Source: SFDP01 sp051891855 | GTDB taxonomy: Bacteria > Bacillota > Clostridia > Lachnospirales > Lachnospiraceae | Assembly (NCBI GenBank): GCA_051891855.1 | Contig: JBJFFP010000070.1 | Span: 1-64,000, forward strand | Direction of reading: 5' to 3' | DNA length: 64,000 nucleotides | Part shown: in pieces, positions 18,049-26,400 of the stretch | Position numbering within the stretch: position 1 is the stretch's first letter | How the letters are laid out: each line of letters opens with the position of its first letter | The notes under the pieces: generated by a model | The model's input: the letters and a program-made list of their open reading frames with translations, nothing else | Told to the model about the DNA's origin: nothing | The model's database searches: none | Translations under genes and position numbers: made by a program

Positions 18049-18534
18049 TCACTGCCTGCTCTTTGCGGCCTTACTGTCCCTTTCCCAAAACTCAAAAATT
18101 TCTTTTATCTTACTCAGCAGTGCAAGATATACACCGTTTTGTACTCCCTCACTCCACAATATGGCTTTGGTTCTTCCTCCCAGGATATAGTGTGACAATA
18201 TACCGGCCAGTGGATCCATATCCCGTATGGTAGCCTGCTGAATCAGCCTTAACTCATCTTCATAAGTTTTCAATCGGTTTCTGGAATAAACATAGACGTG
18301 ATTGCGATCCATAAAGCAGGTATTTCCCGCTTCTTTTACAAAGGCCAGCAGGGTGGAATCATAGACCGGAAAAGCAATGGAGTTTTCTCCGATGCCCTCC
18401 TCCTTGAATGTATTAAAGACGGACTGGCCGCTTTTAGTCTGCAGCCAGGGAAGATAACGAAACAGTTTTCCGGCATCCTGCCTGAAATAATCAATAATCT
18501 CTTCATTACTCAGCTGATCCGTTCTCATTTCCAT
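18049..18534 (-). CDS. Conserved-looking protein of unknown function
   Basis: 161 residues, soluble, mixed alpha/beta by composition, no signal peptide or membrane segment. Segments that look constrained are IDYFRQDAGKLFRYLPWLQ (about 14-32), IAFPVYDSTLLAFVKEAGNT (about 54-73) and the C-terminal helix LSKIKEIFEFWER. The ATG has AAGGAAAGG just upstream. It is the first gene of a pair with the TetR regulator. I do not recognise the family; an effector or partner of the regulator is only a guess. Confidence 0.7.
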   Translation of the reverse strand: MEMRTDQLSNEEIIDYFRQDAGKLFRYLPWLQTKSGQSVFNTFKEEGIGENSIAFPVYDSTLLAFVKEAGNTCFMDRNHVYVYSRNRLKTYEDELRLIQQATIRDMDPLAGILSHYILGGRTKAILWSEGVQNGVYLALLSKIKEIFEFWERDSKAAKSRQ

Positions 18535-18654
18535 CTATCCTTTCCTTAAAATCCTATTTATCCAAAGCAAGGCTTCAGACCCTCAGATACTGCTTTAAAA
18601 TTATCATAAAAAACATAAAAAGTACATACTGCAACGGGAAAAATTTGAAAAATG

Positions 18655-18684
18655 TTTACCCATTCAGGAAATATATGGTATGAT
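18655..18684 (+). promoter_or_regulatory. Candidate promoter of the cyclic-nucleotide-like gene operon
   Basis: TTTACC (18655-18660), 18-base spacer, TATGAT (18679-18684), followed by a leader of about 45 bases to a GAGGGGG ribosome binding site (18723-18729) and the TTG start. The rest of the 202-base gap 18535-18736 is AT-rich with no other structure that I can identify. Confidence 0.5.
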
Positions 18685-18736
18685 ATAGACAGTATGTGAA
18701 TTTTATCGCTCAATAAAACTAAGAGGGGGTTTTTCT

Positions 18737-21004
18737 TTGAATAAATATTTAAAAAACCAAACCATTATCCAGGCCGGCGAACCCTTCCGTTCTTTTTCCA
18801 TTATTGCCGACGGCAGTGTAGCGGCCATCCTTGACTCTTCAGCTTCTTCCAAACCCTTTATCCTCAAAAAAGGGGATATTGTGGGTATTTTTGAATTTGG
18901 TATGAAGGAGTATTCTTTTAACTATATGGCTCTGGAGGACACTCAGCTGATTTCCTATCCGCTGGCCGAGCTTACCCAACTTCCTGCTCTTTTGAACAGC
19001 CAGAAGGATTTAAGCCAATTTGTATTAATGTCCATGGTGCAGAATGTATCTAAAGTTCTTAACTGCTACTATCAGCTTTTTGAGCAGCAGGAAAAGCTTT
19101 ATCAATATATTTCTACGGCCTTTGACAACTACCAGAAGCTCTGTCAGCTATATAAGCTTCCTATGAAAAATCTCCCCGGAAAGGACAAGCTTCTTCCTTT
19201 TTCTCCCACAGAGGATGGGCCTGATTTTTGGATGGAGGAATATTATCATTCTTTGAAAAATCCGGTTATGGAAAAAAATCCCCTGCTGACCAATCCGGCC
19301 CTGGTTACAGGTCTTTTGGTTCGTGCAGCAAAGGATATTCACTCCATTATGTACAGTTGTCAGGAGATTCAGGAATATTTGGATGAGATTTCGCATATCC
19401 TGCTTAATGACAACTATCTGGATCTGTTTGACCTTTACACCGATTTGATTTTCAGGGCTAAAAGTGCCAATAAGGAAATTCCCATTCTGGAAGATAGGGT
19501 AAAGAAAATGCAGACTATCGTTCAGTCTCACCCTGCCATTGACAAAGCCCTGGCCACAGCCCGTGTTCAGGAATATGAGAAGAATCTGAAACGTGATCAT
19601 TCCTACGAAATGGCCTCTGAAGAATCCATGGCCCAGATTCAGGAAAAGCTGGCTCACTCTCTGGATATTATTCTGGAATATGCCGACTCTACCCAGGCAG
19701 CCTGCAACGAGTTCAGAAAATATATTAAGCAATATAAAGAGCTCTCTGATAAAAACGCTCTGGATAAGGATGCAGAGTACATCCGCAAGCAGCTGACCCG
19801 TCTCTTCAATATTATTTATACCGAGACCTTCCAGATTGCCCTTCATGACCCCACGCCGCCGCTGATTGTTATGATGTTCTTAAATTTTGGCTATGTGGAC
19901 ATGGAGTTAGCAGGAATTAACAATGCTGCATATTTATATTCTATTGCAAAGAATTACCAGGGAGACCCTGATCACGGAATTTATACCCTGTATGAGTGGA
20001 TTACCGCTATTTCAAAGGGCGAAAAGCATCCCAGCCGAAATGAACTGTCGCAGGATTATGTTGCCTATGTGCAGACTCTTCGGGCCCATAATAAAATTGA
20101 TGCCCAGACAGCCCAGTCCATGCTGGAGGACAATCTGGGTAAAGTGATGTACGAGCTGGAAAATATGTTCCCTGTGGTAAACAAGGTAACTCACGGCCAC
20201 TTTAAAACCTTCTGTCCAGTTTTTATTGAAGAAAATGTGGTCAAGAACCTGGAATCGACCTTACTGACTCCTTATCGCTTAAATGAAGCTATAGAAAAGA
20301 TTCTCACGGTAGACTTTTCCGCCTTTTATCGTTCCTTCCTGTTTACCGATGAAAAGGTGGGCTTAAAGGAAACTATAGATGTGGACGTGAGACCTGATTT
20401 TATCCTTATGCCAAATGTAGGCTGCTCCGGTATCTGCTGGCAGGAAATTGAGGGTATGCAGCGTTCTACTCCCGGACGTATGATGATTTCTGCCTTCCAT
20501 ATGGAAAATCTGGAAAAAACCCTGGTACAGATGATTGGTGATTTCCGTTGGGAGCTTTGCCGTCGTGTACAGGGTATGCGTTGGAACGATGTTACGGAAC
20601 ACTCTCTTACCAGTGACTACTATGATTACGTAATGTTTTATGCCAAAAACAGGGATCTGTCTCAGGATGCTAAGGAAAAGGTCAAGCAGGCTCTGGCAAG
20701 GGCACGCAACAGCTATAAAAATATGTTTATTACCGACTACACCAACTGGGTGCTGGCTGAATCCAAAGGAACGGTTAAAATGAATAAAATTGCCCGTCAG
20801 ATTTTTGCCACCTATTGTCCTTTTACCGCAAAAATCTGTGAAAGTCTGGTGACCAATGGTGCTTTTACCGAATCCCTGAACCAATATACCATTAAGAAGA
20901 AGCAGCGTCTGCATCACCTAAGCAAGGTTATGCAAAAATATAGCGCTCAGGGCAAGACTGTTCCGGAACCCATTACAACCCAAATCGAACTTATTGATAA
21001 GTAA
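18737..21004 (+). CDS. Large protein with degenerate cyclic-nucleotide-binding domain
   Basis: 755 residues. About residues 5-95 fold-match a cyclic-nucleotide-binding (Crp-type) beta roll: IIQAGEPFRSFSIIADGSV, FILKKGDIVGIFEF, then MALEDTQLISYPLAEL. The phosphate-binding cassette (GE.AL...PR.A) is missing, so nucleotide binding is doubtful. The rest is a long, mostly helical, soluble region without DNA-binding helix-turn-helix. A distinct C-terminal block (about 555-690) is rich in aromatic and charged residues: MPNVGCSGICWQEIEG, GDFRWELCRRVQGMRWND, SLTSDYYDY. Start is TTG at 18737 after GAGGGGG. Gene order with VanZ (15-base gap) and hflX suggests an operon. I do not recognise the family; a signal-sensing scaffold or enzyme regulator is a guess. 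Confidence 0.7.
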   Translation: MNKYLKNQTIIQAGEPFRSFSIIADGSVAAILDSSASSKPFILKKGDIVGIFEFGMKEYSFNYMALEDTQLISYPLAELTQLPALLNSQKDLSQFVLMSMVQNVSKVLNCYYQLFEQQEKLYQYISTAFDNYQKLCQLYKLPMKNLPGKDKLLPFSPTEDGPDFWMEEYYHSLKNPVMEKNPLLTNPALVTGLLVRAAKDIHSIMYSCQEIQEYLDEISHILLNDNYLDLFDLYTDLIFRAKSANKEIPILEDRVKKMQTIVQSHPAIDKALATARVQEYEKNLKRDHSYEMASEESMAQIQEKLAHSLDIILEYADSTQAACNEFRKYIKQYKELSDKNALDKDAEYIRKQLTRLFNIIYTETFQIALHDPTPPLIVMMFLNFGYVDMELAGINNAAYLYSIAKNYQGDPDHGIYTLYEWITAISKGEKHPSRNELSQDYVAYVQTLRAHNKIDAQTAQSMLEDNLGKVMYELENMFPVVNKVTHGHFKTFCPVFIEENVVKNLESTLLTPYRLNEAIEKILTVDFSAFYRSFLFTDEKVGLKETIDVDVRPDFILMPNVGCSGICWQEIEGMQRSTPGRMMISAFHMENLEKTLVQMIGDFRWELCRRVQGMRWNDVTEHSLTSDYYDYVMFYAKNRDLSQDAKEKVKQALARARNSYKNMFITDYTNWVLAESKGTVKMNKIARQIFATYCPFTAKICESLVTNGAFTESLNQYTIKKKQRLHHLSKVMQKYSAQGKTVPEPITTQIELIDK

Positions 21005-21019
21005 AGCTTAAGAGAAAAT

Positions 21020-21607
21020 ATGAACTATTTCGCACTGTTTTTAAAGAAAACCCTGCGTTACCTGTTAAAGCCCCTGTCCTTCCTTCCGGCACTGATGATG
21101 ATGTATGTAATTTACTCCCTTTCAGCACAGACTGGAGAAGTGTCAGGGACTTTAAGTTATGAGACCAGTAAGACTCTGGTTTTAGCCTATAACAGGATAC
21201 TTAGCAGAGGATATTCCAATGATATCCTGAATCTGTTGATCGTACAGATACATCCGCTTATCCGCAAGCTTGCTCATGTGGGGGTGTATTTCGGCTTAGC
21301 CGTTACCATTTCCTTTCCCCTCTACGTCTATCGCATCCGGGGATTTTTTCTGTTTATTACCGGTGGGGTTTTCTGTGTTTTGTTTGCCTTTTTTGATGAA
21401 TATCATCAATCCTTTGTGGCAGGACGGGGGCCTTCTCTACGGGATGTGGGAATTGACAGTATTGGGATTCTTCTTGGATTAATTGCTGCCGAGCTGATTT
21501 GCTTCATTGGCAGAAAGACTCTTTTTAAGCCCCTTTCCCTGGAAAGCTATCGTAGGAAAAGGAAGGTCTATGAAGAAAAACTACAGGAGGACTCTTCTAT
21601 TGATTAA
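21020..21607 (+). CDS. VanZ-like family membrane protein
   Basis: 195 residues with four or five membrane segments and the VanZ-like signature FDEYHQSFVAGRGPSLRDVG followed by a hydrophobic IGILLGLIAAELI helix; an early RKLAHVGVYFGLA block is also typical. VanZ proteins confer low-level teicoplanin resistance in enterococci, but chromosomal homologues without a van cluster are common and of unknown role, so resistance should not be assumed. It begins 15 bases after the cyclic-nucleotide-like gene and overlaps the proposed TTG start of hflX by 8 bases. Confidence 0.85.
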   Translation: MNYFALFLKKTLRYLLKPLSFLPALMMMYVIYSLSAQTGEVSGTLSYETSKTLVLAYNRILSRGYSNDILNLLIVQIHPLIRKLAHVGVYFGLAVTISFPLYVYRIRGFFLFITGGVFCVLFAFFDEYHQSFVAGRGPSLRDVGIDSIGILLGLIAAELICFIGRKTLFKPLSLESYRRKRKVYEEKLQEDSSID

Positions 21608-22877
21608 AAATGAAGCACCAAAGGAGCTTGCCGTTTTAGTGGGGATAAATCTGAATAATGATCCCTCCTTTGATCACTCCATAAAGGAATTAAAGCAGTT
21701 AGCCGAAGCCTGTGAAATTCAAGTTATGTGTATCCACACCCAAAATCTTTCTTCTCCGAATACTGCCCTATATATAGGAAGCGGTAAATTGAAGGAGGTT
21801 CAGGAAAGTCTGGAAATGTATGGAGCAAATACCCTTATTTTTGATAATGCCCTTTCTCCTGTTCAGGTACGAAATCTAAATCGAGAGCTGGATGCACTTA
21901 TTTTGGATCGAACCTCTCTTATTCTGCGTATTTTTGAAAAAAGAGCCAAAACAGGGGAAGCCAAGCTGCAGGTGGAATTAGCCAGATACCAATATCTGCT
22001 TCCCCGTCTGATAGGTCTTCGGGATAACCTAAGCCGTCAGGGCGGTGCCAGCGGTGCCTTAAGCAATAAGGGGCTGGGGGAAAAGAAGCTGGAGCTGGAC
22101 AGACGTCGAATCGAAAAGCATATTACGGAACTGAAACATCAGCTGGCTGAAATAGAAGCCAATAAAAGAACTATGCGAAAAAAAAGAAATCTATCCTCTC
22201 TTTCTCAGGTAGCTCTTGTGGGTTATACCAATGCCGGAAAGTCTACTATTATGAATCAGCTGGTTTCCCGCTTTTTGGAAGATGAATCAAAATTGGTTTT
22301 GGAAAAGGATATGCTGTTCGCCACTCTGGAAACTAAGGTGCGTAAAATCTCTCCTCCGGGGAAGAAGCCCTTTCTTCTTTCCGATACTGTAGGCTTTATC
22401 GACAAGCTGCCCCATCAGTTAATCAAGGCCTTCCGCTCTACTCTCCAAGAGGTTGAGGAGGCTGATCTGCTTCTCCACGTGGTGGATTACAGCGATTCGG
22501 ATATGGACGAGCATTTACGTGTGACCGAAGAAACCCTGCAGGAGCTTTCTGCCTCCCATATCCCGGTTCTCTATGTCTACAATAAGGTTGATAAGACTGA
22601 TTCTGCCCCTTATCCCAGACAAGTGGGAAATAAACTGTATCTGTCTGCCAAAAGTGAAGAGGGGATATCTCTCCTTCTGGACGCAATAGAAAAAGCCCTG
22701 AGTAGTAAAGATAAAGAAGTTACTCTCATGCTTCCTTTTTCCCACGGCCATATTGTCTCGCTGCTGACCGGGGAAGCCCAGGTACTTTCCACGGAATATA
22801 CCCCAGAAGGTACGCGGCTCAGGGTTCGTGGGCCGGCTTCACTATTGGATCGCTTTACTCAGTTTCAGCAGCCTTAA
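21600..22877 (+). CDS. hflX: HflX ribosome-associated GTPase
   Basis: Obg-HflX family GTPase that splits stalled or hibernating 70S ribosomes. The N-terminal HflX domain has the ATP-like subdomain and glycine-rich RLIGLRDNLSRQGGASGALS linker, a coiled segment (about 175-200), then the G domain: GYTNAGKST (208-216), DTVGFIDKLP, NKVD. I choose TTG at 21600 (425 residues): AGGAGG at 21585-21590 lies 9 bases upstream and the protein then begins with the family's IKNE...AVLVGINL strand. The longer frame from 21507 and the ATG at 21570 lie inside the vanZ-like gene with poor ribosome binding sites. Translational coupling to that gene is likely. Confidence 0.9.
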   Translation: MIKNEAPKELAVLVGINLNNDPSFDHSIKELKQLAEACEIQVMCIHTQNLSSPNTALYIGSGKLKEVQESLEMYGANTLIFDNALSPVQVRNLNRELDALILDRTSLILRIFEKRAKTGEAKLQVELARYQYLLPRLIGLRDNLSRQGGASGALSNKGLGEKKLELDRRRIEKHITELKHQLAEIEANKRTMRKKRNLSSLSQVALVGYTNAGKSTIMNQLVSRFLEDESKLVLEKDMLFATLETKVRKISPPGKKPFLLSDTVGFIDKLPHQLIKAFRSTLQEVEEADLLLHVVDYSDSDMDEHLRVTEETLQELSASHIPVLYVYNKVDKTDSAPYPRQVGNKLYLSAKSEEGISLLLDAIEKALSSKDKEVTLMLPFSHGHIVSLLTGEAQVLSTEYTPEGTRLRVRGPASLLDRFTQFQQP

Positions 22878-22892
22878 GCCCTACATGAATTA

Positions 22893-22918
22893 AAAATCCC
22901 CGGTCACAAAGACCGGGG
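22893..22918. terminator. Terminator between hflX and the SEC-C gene
   Basis: Perfect stem CCCCGGTC (22898-22905), ACAAA loop, GACCGGGG (22911-22918). The T run is best on the minus strand (AAAAAT at 22892-22897 read as ATTTTT), so it mainly ends the SEC-C transcript but is placed to stop hflX as well. Confidence 0.85.
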
Positions 22919-22931
22919 GGTAATTTTAAAA

Positions 22932-23435
22932 TTAATTTTTTCCGCAGCACTTCTTGTACTTCTTACCGCTTCCGCAGGGGCAGGGATCATTGGGATATAC
23001 CTTGTCCTCTTTTACAACGGTGGTAGAAGACCTTTGCTCCTTATAAAGTGCCTTTCTGGTTTCTTCATCGAAGATAGCTTCCCATTCCGGCAGCTCATAC
23101 AGCCAGTCTGCACCTGCTGCTACCATGTTTTTATAAAGAAGGGCCTTATCAAAGCCTAAATTGACTTGTGTATCCTCTTCCATTTCCTCAATGGGATTGG
23201 CTTCCTTTAAACTGTCATTTATTCCATCCAGAAAACCGGTCATAGTCATTACACTTACTTCGTATTGATCAGCCAACTCTTTTACCGTTCCGGAAACCAC
23301 TTCATCGGGTTTTTTCAGCAGCTGGGCATAAATCTCCTTCTCTGCTTCAAAGTAGGTATTCCAAAAACGCTGTAGATCTCCCTTATTTGCAGTCTCGGAA
23401 TATGCCGTATCTCTCCATTTTTTTAATAATGCCAT
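22932..23435 (-). CDS. SEC-C motif protein
   Basis: 167 residues from the ATG at 23435, chosen because GGAGG lies 5 bases upstream; an ATG 12 bases earlier overlaps that site. The last 20 or so residues form the SEC-C zinc motif, PNDPCPCGSGKKYKKCCG, with a CxC...CC metal centre as at the end of SecA. The remainder is helical with a largely acidic middle. Such small SEC-C proteins are widespread; some bind SecB-like or ribosomal partners, but the role here is unknown. Begins 29 bases after the stop of the large secreted protein on the same strand; cotranscription is possible. Confidence 0.85.
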   Translation of the reverse strand: MALLKKWRDTAYSETANKGDLQRFWNTYFEAEKEIYAQLLKKPDEVVSGTVKELADQYEVSVMTMTGFLDGINDSLKEANPIEEMEEDTQVNLGFDKALLYKNMVAAGADWLYELPEWEAIFDEETRKALYKEQRSSTTVVKEDKVYPNDPCPCGSGKKYKKCCGKN

Positions 23436-23464
23436 TGCTTCCTCCATTCTACCAGCCTAATAGA

Positions 23465-26400
23465 CTATTCCAAAAATTTTTCAATGGAACGCTGTCCGAT
23501 TTTGAACGTTACGGTCTTTCTTCCGCCATACCGGCCAATTCCTTCAAAAGTTACACTGGCAGTTCCCCTCTGTACATTTTTAGTATAACTTCCTTCTACA
23601 ACTCTGATATTGGCCTCATTCTCTCCATCCTTTTTCAGATAGAGATAATGTACATCTTTTCCAATTTTCAAATAAGCAACCTCAATGTCTTCATTTCCAT
23701 CAATTTCAATTTCCTGTCCGGTATATTCCTGAGGCTTAAGCCGGATGGTTGCCTTACTGATGTCATAGCCTGCTTCCAGGATACGGTAGGTCCCGGTGAC
23801 CTTACCTGTATAATTATTACCGGTCATGGTAATGTTAACCTCAACCTCTGAGCCTATGGGCATAACAGAAGCAGGCCCCAGGCTGTCTCCCTCTTTCAGG
23901 GTATCGTACCCCACGGGCAGACTTCCCGCCTTATATTCCAGTGACTGATAATCCTTGGTGCTCAACTTCTTTCCGTCTGCATCATACACGGCTATGCTCT
24001 GCTTCCAACCGTTCTTCTTATCACTGAATATCTTGTCCTTAGCTACAATGTATACATCACCATTGTATTCACCATCAAGGTCTTTTACCACAATTTCAAA
24101 AGGTACTTCAATGGTGCCTGAGTAGTTTCCTTTTCCCTTAACCACTACAGCAGGTACCTTAGCTGTCGTGCTTGTTGTTACAGCAGTATTGTTCTTATAG
24201 CTTACCGTGTAGTCAATACCGGCTGTCAGCGTATCTCCATCAGAATTTTCAACCGTTACTGCCGGCTTTGCACCGCCCTTCATATAAGGCATTTTTATCA
24301 CTCCGCCTTCTCCCACACGGGCGGCTTCATCCGTTATATTAACCTGAAAAGCCGACTGTGAGTCATTCATGGAAGCTGCTACAATTTTAAAGCTTATTTT
24401 CTTCGTTCCGGTATAGCCTTCTTCCTCACAGCCATCCAGAACCATAGTGGCAGTTCCCTTGTTTATGTTCTTCTGGTAGGTAACGGTATAGTGTACGTCT
24501 TTCTCCAGCTGTATGGGTTCCTGTCCTTTCCTTACCTGATAGGCAAAGGTAACCGGCTCATAATCACTTCCGCCTTCGGTGGGCTTAATCTCTTCACCGG
24601 TATAGGTATAGCTTTTAGGCAGTCCTGATATCTTTGCCTTACTGATGTTGATTCCATTAATCTTGAAGGTGATTCGTTTGGTTCCGATATAGGCATATCC
24701 ATCCTCATCAGCATCCTTACCGGTTCCCTCAAGAATAATGGTGGCCGTTCCCACTGCTGTATTGTTTTCATAGCTTACCGTATATTCACCGCTGTCGGGA
24801 ACATTACCCTTGTCCTCAAGTACATCCGTCTTATACTTTACGGTTATAGCTCCCTGAGTCAAGCCATCTCCGCTTTTTCCATCCTCCTCATTCCAGTTCA
24901 GATTCTTGATCCCTTTTACGGTCACCTTGCTCATGGGAATTTCTTCCTTTTCCCCATTTTTTTGACCGATAACCAGCTGAATTTCTTTTGTTCCGGCGAA
25001 GTTACCCATACCCACGAGGGTAAGAGTCTCTATAGTCTGGTTATCAGCCGCTCCGATAAAAGCCTCGTTATCGTTCTTTTTTTCTACATATTCTTGTACA
25101 TCGAAATCCTTCTTGTATTTCAGCGCCTTCCCTTGCCAGGTAACCACGGGAATAGGCCTCTGGCTTTTGTTGTTATAGGTAACAAAAAGATCATCTGCTT
25201 TTACTGCACCGTCGTTAAGATCCGTTTTCCTAATCTGGAAATAAATGGTATGAGTTCCCGAATAGTTCCCCTTCATTTTGATAATCAGCTGGGGAGCTTT
25301 TTCCCGATCAATATTATTGTTCTCAGCTGCCTGCATTGTACCATCAGCATTCATCAGCTGGCGTTCAGTGCCTTCACTCTTAACGGCAACACCACCTGAT
25401 GGTGCTGTCCACTCGTAAGCATTGGTATTATTCTTATAGGAAACGGTATAATCCGTATTCTCTTTCAGAAGTACCTCTCCGTCATATAGCTGAAAACTCT
25501 GTACAATTTTTTGTCCGGTATAAGGTATTCCTTTCTCGATACCGCTTACCCAGATATTCTCCGGTGTTGCAGCCGCATTATCAATTATGGAAACCTCCAT
25601 GTCCAGTGTCACTTGAGAATAATTGTTCATTCCCGTAATCCCAACGGTAATCGTTTCACTGCCGATGGCACCGTCGGTCAGTCCCTCCTTCAATCTGAAG
25701 GACAAGTCACTGTCAACCATCTTAATCTCAACAAGATTACTGCCACTGTAATTTGGCGTATAAGTCAGTCCTGTATCAGTTTGAAGGTAACCGGGTAATG
25801 ATTGTACACTCTTCAGAAGAGAAATCCTTTGTTCCCCGGTATTGGAATAGCCGATTCCCTTACCGATACTATCCTGAAGATTTTTGGAAGCCTGATTTAT
25901 GGTAAATGTATCTTCTGCTCTTACCTCTTTATAATCACCTGTTGCTCCAAAAATTGCTGTAACAGTATACTCTCCTGCATCTACAGGCTTCTTGCTGGTA
26001 GGGCCATAGGAATTTCCATTCTTCGTTCTTCCCGAATAAGAGTAGGTAACAGTCCCCACCCCATTGGTATCTGATTGGGGTTTAGGATTACTTGCGGTTT
26101 CTCCATAGCTCCAGTCATCCATCTGTACACTTGCCTGGCCATCGGCCGGCTCTATCGTAACCTCAGTGGTGTTGCTGGAAATGGAAGCAGTTTTCCCTGT
26201 GGCTGTATCTGTATTGGTAACCACACAGTAATACCAGAAGGTTCCTACTGTATCTGTAGGCGGGGTAAAGGTGGAAGCCACCTCATTAGCAATCAGCGTA
26301 CCCCCACTGCTATTGTTGGTGCTGTTTTTATACCATTGATAGGAAAGCTGACCGGTACCGGTTGCCCTCACCTCAATAGCCGCAGCATTCCCCCCCTTAG

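Noticed and set aside
21020..21607. Glycopeptide resistance locus because of the VanZ-like gene
   Set aside because: No vanHAX, vanRS or other van genes are near; isolated VanZ-like proteins are common and of unknown function.
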